Shown piece after piece: positions 6,738 to 12,280 of a stretch of 12,280 nucleotides of DNA (position 1 is the stretch's first letter; the number at the start of each line of letters is the position of its first letter). The notes beneath the pieces are model-generated. The model worked only from the letters and a program-made list of their open reading frames with translations, ran no database searches and was not told the DNA's origin. The stretch spans positions 1 through 12,280 of the forward strand of contig PALK01000060.1 of the NCBI GenBank assembly GCA_002710765.1, read 5' to 3'. A program made the position numbers and the translations under genes. The stretch is from Rickettsiales bacterium. Its GTDB lineage: Bacteria; Pseudomonadota; Alphaproteobacteria; Methylaequorales; Methylaequoraceae.

Positions 6738-7532
6738 ATGCCAAAAAATAAAAAAATAAAAGCTGTTATTTTGGCTGGAGGTCTTGGTACAAGAATTTCT
6801 GAAGAAACCTCTATAAAACCAAAACCAATGATAGAAATAGGGGGAAAACCAATAATTTGGCATATACTTAAACTTTACTCTTCTCATGGAGTAAATGACT
6901 TTATAATTTGTTGCGGTTATAAAGGATATTTATTAAAAGAATATTTTGCTAATTACTTTTTACATCAGTCAGACGTAACATTTGACATGGCAAAAAATAA
7001 AATGATTGTTCATGATGAAAGAGCAGAACCTTGGAAAGTTACTCTTGTTGATACTGGTGAGAATTCAATGACTGGAGGTAGATTAAAATCTATATCAGAT
7101 TATTTAATAAATGATGAATACTTTTGTATGACTTATGGTGATGGACTTAGTGATGTAAATATATCTCAACTCATCGACTTTCATGTTAGTCACGGCAAGC
7201 AAGCAACTATAACATCAGTATTTGCTCCAGGAAGGTTTGGTATTCTTGACATTAATAAAGACGATCAATCTGTCAATAGATTTATTGAAAAGCCTAGAGG
7301 AGATGGCTCAAAAATAAATGGTGGATTTTTTGTTTTATCTCCTAAAGTTATCGAGCTTATCGATTCTAGTGCTACTGTTTGGGAAAAAGAACCTCTTGAG
7401 AAACTAGCACATGATAATCAGTTAATGGCATACAATCATGATGGTTTTTGGCAACCAATGGATACTTTGAGAGATAAAAACTTTTTAGAGGAACTATATA
7501 GTTCTGAAAATTGCCCATGGAAAATTTGGTAA
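6738..7532 (+). CDS. rfbF: Glucose-1-phosphate cytidylyltransferase
   Basis: Joins CTP and alpha-D-glucose 1-phosphate to give CDP-glucose and pyrophosphate, the entry step to CDP-linked 6-deoxy and 3,6-dideoxy sugars. At 264 residues it is close to the family length (about 257). Motifs: LAGGLGTR at 12-19 and KPKPM at 27-31 (nucleotide binding), YGDG at 133-136 (metal-binding aspartate), EKPRGDGSKINGGFFV at 184-199 (sugar-phosphate site, typical for RfbF) and FWQPMDTLRDK at 237-247, then the characteristic ending NCPWK. It begins 54 bp after the SDR gene, with no clear Shine-Dalgarno before ATG 6738 and no convincing terminator in the gap. The partner rfbG is not next to it as in Salmonella or Yersinia but lies downstream on the other strand. 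Confidence 0.96.
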   Translation: MPKNKKIKAVILAGGLGTRISEETSIKPKPMIEIGGKPIIWHILKLYSSHGVNDFIICCGYKGYLLKEYFANYFLHQSDVTFDMAKNKMIVHDERAEPWKVTLVDTGENSMTGGRLKSISDYLINDEYFCMTYGDGLSDVNISQLIDFHVSHGKQATITSVFAPGRFGILDINKDDQSVNRFIEKPRGDGSKINGGFFVLSPKVIELIDSSATVWEKEPLEKLAHDNQLMAYNHDGFWQPMDTLRDKNFLEELYSSENCPWKIW

Positions 7533-7569
7533 CCTATATATTTTAATGATTAGTATTTAATTTTTTTAA

Positions 7570-7574
7570 AAGGA
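7570..7574 (+). promoter_or_regulatory. Ribosome binding site for the RfbH-like gene
   Basis: AAGGA lies seven bases before the ATG at 7582, supporting that start. Confidence 0.65.
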
Positions 7575-7581
7575 TTTAGAA

Positions 7582-8784
7582 ATGAATGATTATATAAGAG
7601 TCCCCTATGGCTCAACAGTTCACGGTCAAGAAGAAATTGATGCTGTGGTGAATGTTCTTAAGACAACAACTCAGATGTCAACTAATGTAAGAGAATTCGA
7701 AGCCAAAGTTGCTGAAAAGTATGAACATGACTTTGGAATAATGGTAAATTCAGGATCCTCCGCTCTTTATTTATCAATCGAAGCGCTTAATTTACCTGAA
7801 GGTTCTGAGGTTATCACACCTGCTTTGACATTTGGAACAACTGTTGCTTGTATTGTAAATAGTGGATTAGTTCCAGTATTTGTTGATGTTAAAGAAGATA
7901 CTTATTGCATTGATGAGACAAAAATTGAAGAAAAAATAAATGAAAATACATCAGCAATTGTAGCGCCAGATTTGATGGGAAACATATGCGAGTGGCCAAT
8001 AATTAGAGAGATGGCTGACAAATACAATTTAAAAATACTTGTAGATTCAGCAGATACTATTGGTGCTACATATGATGGAGTTTCTACCGGAAGTTTTGCA
8101 GATGTCGCGATTACAAGCTTTTACGGCTCGCATATTATTAATGGGGCTGGAAATGGGGGAATGATAGTTACCTCAGATAAAAAGGTGGCTGATAAATGTA
8201 GTCTATTAAGATCATGGGGAAGAAGTTCATCTTTGTTTGTTGAAAGTGAAGCCATTGAAAATAGATTTAATGTTCAATTAGAAGGAATCCAGTATGATGC
8301 TAAATTTGTTTTTGAAGAACTTGGATATCAGCTTGAACCATCTGAGATAAGTGCAGCTTTTGCATTGGTTCAATTCAATAAGCTTGACAAAAATATGGAG
8401 TTAAGAAATAAACATTTTGATTCACATCTAAGTTTTTTATCAAAATATTCTCAATTCTTTTCTCTTCCAAAGCAAAATCCAAAAGCATATACATGTTGGC
8501 TTGCATTTCCTATGGTTGTAAAAAAAGAAGCTCCTTTTAACAGAACTGACATGCAAATTTTCCTTGAAAAAAGAAATATTCAAACAAGAGTAGTCTTCAC
8601 TGGGAATGTTCTTCGTCAACCAATGATGAAGAATGTAAAATATGTTGGCAAAGCTGATGATTTTGTAAATGCTGATAGAGTAATGAAACAAGGAATTTTA
8701 TTAGCATGTCATCATGGACTTGATGATGAAATGATAAATCATCTATATCAAAGTATTGATCTTTTCATAGAACAATATAAATGA
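7582..8784 (+). CDS. rfbH: RfbH/ColD-type sugar 3-dehydratase (DegT/DnrJ/EryC1 fold) lacking Fe-S cysteines
   Basis: A fold-type I PLP/PMP enzyme of 400 residues. The Schiff-base lysine of ordinary DegT aminotransferases is replaced by histidine: SFYGSH at 179-184, with H184 where K belongs. This marks the 3-dehydratases, namely RfbH/E1 (CDP-4-keto-6-deoxyglucose) and ColD (GDP-4-keto-6-deoxymannose). The cofactor aspartate is D155. The C-terminal half follows RfbH closely (GYQLEPSEISAAFALVQF near 248-265, TGNVLRQP at 340-347, NADRVMKQ at 363-370). RfbH has a [2Fe-2S] site made by four cysteines. Here the matching places read DSADT (A157) and RSSSLFVES (214-222) with no cysteine, and RfbH's N-terminal extension is absent. 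No reductase partner (RfbI/AscD/DdhD) is in the window. It may work like ColD with glutamate as amino donor. The symbol reflects kinship and context with rfbF/rfbG, not proven identity. Confidence 0.85.
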   Translation: MNDYIRVPYGSTVHGQEEIDAVVNVLKTTTQMSTNVREFEAKVAEKYEHDFGIMVNSGSSALYLSIEALNLPEGSEVITPALTFGTTVACIVNSGLVPVFVDVKEDTYCIDETKIEEKINENTSAIVAPDLMGNICEWPIIREMADKYNLKILVDSADTIGATYDGVSTGSFADVAITSFYGSHIINGAGNGGMIVTSDKKVADKCSLLRSWGRSSSLFVESEAIENRFNVQLEGIQYDAKFVFEELGYQLEPSEISAAFALVQFNKLDKNMELRNKHFDSHLSFLSKYSQFFSLPKQNPKAYTCWLAFPMVVKKEAPFNRTDMQIFLEKRNIQTRVVFTGNVLRQPMMKNVKYVGKADDFVNADRVMKQGILLACHHGLDDEMINHLYQSIDLFIEQYK

Positions 8785-8795
8785 TAACTCTATAA

Positions 8796-9422
8796 ATGCA
8801 TATCGCAGAAGATAATCTAATTTTTGATTTAGATGGGACACTTTTTGATTCTGCGCCTGAAATTCTAATTTGCCTCAAAAAGTCTCTATATCTCAACAAT
8901 ATCGACATAAAAAATAATCTTAATGAATTAATAATTGGCCCCCCACTTAAAGAAACACTTAATGAATTAGTTCAAAAAAAAGATAAACATAAAATAGACA
9001 AAATAATTAAAGATTTTATTGAGTTATATGATTCTGATTATTGTTTTAAAACAAAACTATATAAAGGAGTTAAAAAAACATTAAAAATTTTAGAAAAGAA
9101 AAAAAATTTAATCCTTATTACTAATAAAAGAATTGCTCCAACTGAGAAAATGTTAAAGAATTCCAAAATTATCGAATTTTTTGACAACCATTTCTCTGTA
9201 GATGAAAACGATCAGTCTAAAAAAGATAAAAGTACACTGATTGCAAAAACAATTAAAGATTTCAAAATCAATCCTAGAAATACTGCATATATTGGTGACA
9301 CAATGGGCGATTTTATTGCATCTAAAAACAATAACATTAAATTCTTCTATGCAGGTTGGGGGTATGGTGAGTTTGTGAAAGATGCGGACTTGCACCTGAG
9401 CGATATTAAAGAAATGCTATAA
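8796..9422 (+). CDS. HAD-superfamily phosphatase, phosphoglycolate phosphatase (Gph)-like
   Basis: A 208-residue haloacid-dehalogenase hydrolase with all four motifs. The nucleophile motif DLDGT has D11 and D13, motif II is T109-N110 in LITNK, the motif III lysine is probably in KKDKS near 142-146, and motif IV is GDTMGD at 167-172. The insert between motifs I and II is the helical cap of subfamily IA, as in Gph/PGP. AGWGYG near 186-191 is typical of Gph-like proteins. It starts 11 bp after the RfbH-like gene, suggesting cotranscription, and its stop overlaps the stop end of the convergent rfbG by 6 nt. The codons are very lysine- and A-rich even for this window. A sugar- or polyol-phosphate substrate is plausible from context; housekeeping phosphoglycolate activity cannot be excluded. 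Confidence 0.88.
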   Translation: MHIAEDNLIFDLDGTLFDSAPEILICLKKSLYLNNIDIKNNLNELIIGPPLKETLNELVQKKDKHKIDKIIKDFIELYDSDYCFKTKLYKGVKKTLKILEKKKNLILITNKRIAPTEKMLKNSKIIEFFDNHFSVDENDQSKKDKSTLIAKTIKDFKINPRNTAYIGDTMGDFIASKNNNIKFFYAGWGYGEFVKDADLHLSDIKEML

Positions 9423-10451
9423 ATACTTATTTATTTGTTCAATCGTTAATTCATAAATTTCTTTTTTTAAAAAGAAATTCTCATACCAAACAGCAGTTTC
9501 TTTAATAGCGGTATCAATATCCATCAAAGGTTCCCAATTTAAAATATGTTTAGCCTTAGATGAATCCAATCTTAATATTTTTGATTCTGGTAGATTTTCA
9601 TTATTATCAATAACGACATTTGAATTACAAGAACTCCAATTAGATATAAATTTGTTAGTTAATGTTTTTACATCAATTTCATTTTCTTCTTGAGGACCAA
9701 AATTAAATGAATCAAATAAATCTTTTTTATCCTCGTTATATATTGCTAATTTTAAATAACCGTTAACAACATCAATTACATGTTGCCAAGGCCTAATTGC
9801 GTTTGGACTTCTAAGGACAATATCTTTTGTATGCTCTATGGATTCAACAATATCAGTGATAATCCTATCTTTTGCCCAATCGCCACCACCAATTATATTT
9901 CCAGCCCTTGCAGTACATAATTTTAGAGCATTAAAAGAAAAGGCATGTGATTTTGTTAAAATTTCTGTGCATGCTTTTGATGCACTATAAGGATCTTTAC
10001 CTCCCATAGGATCTGATTCAATAAATCTTTCTCCAAATTCATTATTTTCATAACATTTATCTGTTGTAATACAAATAAAATTTACATTTGTATCTAAATT
10101 TTTACAGCTTTCAAGAACATTTAAGGTTCCAATCACATTTGTATTGAAAGTCTCGATAGTCTTAACGTAGCTTTCTCTTACAAGAGGCTGTGCAGCTAAA
10201 TGAAATACGATGTCTGGAGAAATCTCTTTTATGGCAGAATTTAATTTATTAAACTCACAAATATCAATGTATTTTTGTTTTATTTTATCTTCAAGATTTA
10301 ATAATTTAAATAAATTTGGTGAAGTGTTTGGTTCAAGACTAATACCATATAACGAAGCACCCATTTCATAAAGTGTGGTCGAAAGCCATGAACCTACAAA
10401 CCCAGATGAACCAGTAATAAGTATTTTTTTATTTTTATAAAAGTTTTGCAA
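9417..10451 (-). CDS. rfbG: CDP-glucose 4,6-dehydratase
   Basis: An NAD-dependent extended SDR that converts CDP-glucose to CDP-4-keto-6-deoxyglucose, the step after RfbF. The 344-residue protein has TGSSGFVGS at 13-21, HLAAQPLVR at 84-92, TTDKCYEN at 129-136, the catalytic Y155-x3-K159 (YSASK), GNIIGGGDWA at 184-193 and RPWQHV at 220-225, all characteristic of RfbG rather than dTDP- or GDP-sugar dehydratases. The start is TTG (complement of 10449-10451). An in-frame TAA lies three codons upstream, and the next Met (residue 30) is inside the Rossmann fold, so no ATG start is possible. It is the only complete gene on the minus strand here and overlaps the HAD gene tail to tail by 6 nt. Its own promoter must lie in the divergent gap 10452-10653. 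Confidence 0.96.
   Translation of the reverse strand: MQNFYKNKKILITGSSGFVGSWLSTTLYEMGASLYGISLEPNTSPNLFKLLNLEDKIKQKYIDICEFNKLNSAIKEISPDIVFHLAAQPLVRESYVKTIETFNTNVIGTLNVLESCKNLDTNVNFICITTDKCYENNEFGERFIESDPMGGKDPYSASKACTEILTKSHAFSFNALKLCTARAGNIIGGGDWAKDRIITDIVESIEHTKDIVLRSPNAIRPWQHVIDVVNGYLKLAIYNEDKKDLFDSFNFGPQEENEIDVKTLTNKFISNWSSCNSNVVIDNNENLPESKILRLDSSKAKHILNWEPLMDIDTAIKETAVWYENFFLKKEIYELTIEQINKYL
9456..9479. repeat. Perfect AT-rich inverted repeat near the convergent gene ends
   Basis: Two 11-base arms, AATTTCTTTTT and AAAAAGAAATT, are separated by two T's. The repeat lies inside the 3' end of rfbG, 34 bp past the stop of the convergent HAD gene. A transcript from either strand could fold it into a weak hairpin with only one G-C pair. 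It might act as a poor terminator, but it also simply encodes Phe-Phe-Leu-Lys-Lys in rfbG and may be chance in AT-rich DNA. Confidence 0.4.
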
Positions 10452-10653
10452 AATTTTTTAACTACTTTTTAATTATCAAAAACAACTTAATATAAATTTT
10501 AGAAAATTTAACCTAATGCTATAAATATATAATTTGTTTATTATATATGATTCTTTATCTCAACAATCCAATTAGTGTAAATATAATTTTTTTAAAACAT
10601 ATATAATATAATCATCAATTTATGCCTGCATTCATCTAAGTAATTAAAAAAAT
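10452..10653. promoter_or_regulatory. Divergent intergenic region with candidate promoters
   Basis: A 202-bp gap between the divergent rfbG and glycosyltransferase genes, extremely A+T-rich. TATAAT occurs at 10602-10607 and again at 10607-10612 on the plus strand, and at 10545-10540 on the minus strand (ATTATA in the given strand). None has a good TTGACA at 16-18 bp spacing, and such hexamers are cheap in this composition. That promoters lie here follows mainly from gene orientation. No small ORF, operator palindrome or JUMPstart/ops-like element was seen. Confidence 0.4.
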
Positions 10654-11751
10654 ATGAAGCCGCTTTTAGAGATTCTAATACCTACTTTTAATAGAAATGA
10701 AAGCGCTGAAGCTTCAATTAAAAGTGTTTTAGATTGCAACGATCAAAGATTGACCGTCAGATGTAACTCTAATGGTTACGAACCAAATTTAGAAAAATTT
10801 CGAAATTTTAATTCTAGAGTTAAGTATGACTGTTTTGAATCTAATAGGGGACCCAAAGCTAACAACTTAAAACTTTTTAATGAAACAAATGCAAAGTTTT
10901 GCATGCTTTTGTCTGATGAGGATAGAGTTAATAATATGAATTATGAAAATATATTAAATTTTCTTGAGAACATAGACAAAAATACTCAAGTTATTGCATG
11001 TTCAATATTTGATAAAACTACAAATGATTATTATTGGAAGCCTAGTTTAAGAATAATGGAATCTAACATACATAACTATGTTGCGCTAAGCCCATTATCG
11101 ACTTACATGACAGGTTTAATTTTTCGCGTTAAATCTTTGAAGGCAATTGATATTAATGCTCTTACTAGTTTAAGTGACTCTAATGCATATAGTCATCTAG
11201 ATATAACACTTTACATGCTTCGTAATGGTAACCTAAAATTTTTTCATGAAAGATTTGTAGAAAAGGGCGCAGATATAAAGTTTGGAGGTGATGGCTATTC
11301 TCATAAATTAAAAAATTCTACTAAAAATTCAATTGATAACAAAAATATGGACTTAAATCCTTCAATTTATGGTCCTAAGGCAAGAGCTAGACAATTTTAT
11401 TACCGTGAAAATCTTCTTAACAAATTGAAATCTGAAATCAGCCCTGTTTCTATTTTTATAGGAAAACTCAATTATATTGATTTCTTTTATAGAAGTATCA
11501 TGAGAGCTGATCAGCTTGTTATTCTTCCAAAAAAAACACTCTTAAAAAATGAAACAATGACGGCATATCTAGATTCAAAAAATAAAAATGAAAATTCAGG
11601 TTCTACGACTGCTTCTTTTTTTAAGTTGCTTTTAAGGTTACCAGGATTCATAGCAAATCCCTTATTTTTTATACTCTCTAGTATTAACAAATTAATTCGC
11701 ATGGCATACATGATGAAATTAACATTAGTTCAAAAAAATTATAAAGATTAA
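10654..11751 (+). CDS. Family 2 (GT-A) glycosyltransferase
   Basis: Transfers a sugar from a nucleotide donor to a growing glycan, probably at the cytoplasmic face of the inner membrane. The 365-residue protein opens with LEILIPTFNRNESAEASIKSV at about 5-25, the GT2 nucleotide-binding start. It has an NRGPKANN segment at 65-71 and the metal/donor motif as LSDED at 86-90 (the DxD equivalent). No clear transmembrane helix is present, but residues about 321-355 are hydrophobic with basic residues and could sit on the membrane. Donor and acceptor cannot be told; a CDP-sugar made by the neighbours is a reasonable guess. ATG 10654 has no strong Shine-Dalgarno but begins exactly at the conserved N-terminus. 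A 98-bp gap follows before the NeuB-family gene, with a TATAAT at 11765-11770 but no good -35. Confidence 0.85.
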   Translation: MKPLLEILIPTFNRNESAEASIKSVLDCNDQRLTVRCNSNGYEPNLEKFRNFNSRVKYDCFESNRGPKANNLKLFNETNAKFCMLLSDEDRVNNMNYENILNFLENIDKNTQVIACSIFDKTTNDYYWKPSLRIMESNIHNYVALSPLSTYMTGLIFRVKSLKAIDINALTSLSDSNAYSHLDITLYMLRNGNLKFFHERFVEKGADIKFGGDGYSHKLKNSTKNSIDNKNMDLNPSIYGPKARARQFYYRENLLNKLKSEISPVSIFIGKLNYIDFFYRSIMRADQLVILPKKTLLKNETMTAYLDSKNKNENSGSTTASFFKLLLRLPGFIANPLFFILSSINKLIRMAYMMKLTLVQKNYKD

Positions 11752-11838
11752 TCTTTCATTAATTTATAATACTTGTATAGAATATAGCTAACTCAACTTA
11801 TCTAGGTTCAAGGATTGTTGTTTAGAGAAATATAAGAG

Positions 11839-11843
11839 AGGAG
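11839..11843 (+). promoter_or_regulatory. Strong ribosome binding site for the NeuB-family gene
   Basis: AGGAG within AGAGAGGAG lies six bases before ATG 11850. It is the best Shine-Dalgarno in the window and fixes the start of the last gene, which is otherwise cut by the window end. Confidence 0.8.
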
Positions 11844-11849
11844 TATCAT

Positions 11850-12280
11850 ATGAGCATTTTTGACTTTTCGTCTAGTAATAAGTGTCTAATCATTGCGGAG
11901 GCTTGTGATAATCATATGGGTTGTATGGAAACTGCAATTGAAATGTGCAATCAAGCAAAGTTATCTGGAGCAGATGTAATTAAATTTCAACATCATTTAG
12001 CGGATGAAGAAATGTTAGAAGACTCACCAATGTCAGATAATTTTGAAGAGCCATTATATGACTTTCTTAAGAAAAATGCTTTATCACTTGATAATCATAA
12101 AGAAATAAAAAAGCATTGCGAATCCATTGGAATTACCTATTTATGTACTCCTTTTAGTTACAAAGCAGCTGTTGAATTAATGGAATTAGATGTTTGCGGT
12201 TTTAAGATAGGATCTGGTGAAATGACTGATATTCCATCACTGTTAAAAATAGCTGATTTAGGAAAACCTATGATTTTATC
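11850..12280 (+). CDS. neuB: NeuB-family nonulosonic acid synthase, partial (3' end beyond window)
   Basis: About 143 codons are present, with no stop before the window end. The protein starts MSIFDFSSSNKCLIIAEAC and has the NeuB barrel features: IAEACDNHMG near 15-24 (family IAEAGxNHxG), GADVIKFQ near 41-48, TYLCTPFSYKAA in the middle and FKIGSGEMTDIPSLL followed by GKPMILS at the cut end. NeuB enzymes condense phosphoenolpyruvate with an N-acetylated hexosamine-type sugar to make sialic, legionaminic or pseudaminic acids. Which one is not decidable from this half, and the C-terminal SAF (antifreeze-like) domain would lie outside. The IAEACDNH variant with Cys-Asp is not the commonest form. 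With its own strong ribosome site and a 98-bp upstream gap, it probably begins a separate nonulosonic-acid operon. The symbol denotes the family only. Confidence 0.9.
   Translation, partial: MSIFDFSSSNKCLIIAEACDNHMGCMETAIEMCNQAKLSGADVIKFQHHLADEEMLEDSPMSDNFEEPLYDFLKKNALSLDNHKEIKKHCESIGITYLCTPFSYKAAVELMELDVCGFKIGSGEMTDIPSLLKIADLGKPMIL

Noticed and set aside
8440..8691. Minus-strand open frame opposite the RfbH-like gene
   Set aside because: Antisense shadow of a conserved C-terminal domain; no ribosome site.
9153..9395. Minus-strand open frame opposite the HAD gene
   Set aside because: Overlaps HAD motif IV on the other strand; nothing supports expression.
11511..11711. Minus-strand open frame opposite the glycosyltransferase 3' end
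   Set aside because: Shadow of the lysine- and leucine-rich C-terminus; no supporting signal.
11765..11770. TATAAT as a promoter for the NeuB-family gene
   Set aside because: No acceptable -35 at the right distance and the hexamer is expected by chance in such AT-rich DNA; not listed as a feature.

Overview
The window is strongly A+T-rich (judged by eye, not counted), densely coded and uses the standard code: UGA ends several genes and tryptophan is always TGG. It is part of a surface-polysaccharide (O-antigen or capsule type) locus of a small-genome Gram-negative bacterium. The CDP-glucose pathway genes, a family 2 glycosyltransferase, a NeuB-family gene and the low GC are compatible with a streamlined aquatic alpha- or gammaproteobacterium, but nothing here fixes the lineage.

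Layout: a complete tRNA-Leu(UAA) with encoded CCA (13-99) is followed 48 bp later by a six-gene, same-strand block (148-6683) whose genes abut or overlap. It encodes an acetolactate-synthase-like ThDP enzyme (split by one extra A in a run of nine), an L-fuconate-dehydratase-like enolase-superfamily enzyme, a mannitol-1-phosphate-dehydrogenase-like polyol dehydrogenase, an inositol-monophosphatase-like phosphatase, a divergent nucleotidyltransferase and an extended SDR. After a 54-bp gap come CDP-sugar genes: glucose-1-phosphate cytidylyltransferase (rfbF), an RfbH/ColD-type dehydratase of the DegT fold and a HAD phosphatase. CDP-glucose 4,6-dehydratase (rfbG) lies on the opposite strand, converging on the HAD gene with a 6-nt overlap. 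A 202-bp divergent gap separates rfbG from a family 2 glycosyltransferase. The window ends inside a NeuB-family gene that opens a probable nonulosonic-acid module.

How they may work together: RfbF makes CDP-glucose, RfbG makes CDP-4-keto-6-deoxyglucose, and the DegT-family dehydratase (active-site Lys replaced by His) would remove the 3-hydroxyl to give a CDP-3,6-dideoxy-4-ketohexose. In Yersinia pseudotuberculosis O:VI the ThDP enzyme YerE adds a two-carbon unit from pyruvate to such an intermediate and an SDR (YerF) reduces the product. The ThDP and SDR genes here could play these parts, giving a branched-chain dideoxy sugar. The sugar-acid dehydratase, polyol dehydrogenase, phosphatase and second nucleotidyltransferase are not explained by that route. 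Either they modify it or they form a separate activated-metabolite pathway that I do not recognise. That six-gene combination is the best candidate here for an undescribed system.

No mobile element, CRISPR array or rRNA was seen, and no gene-free stretch exceeds 300 bases.
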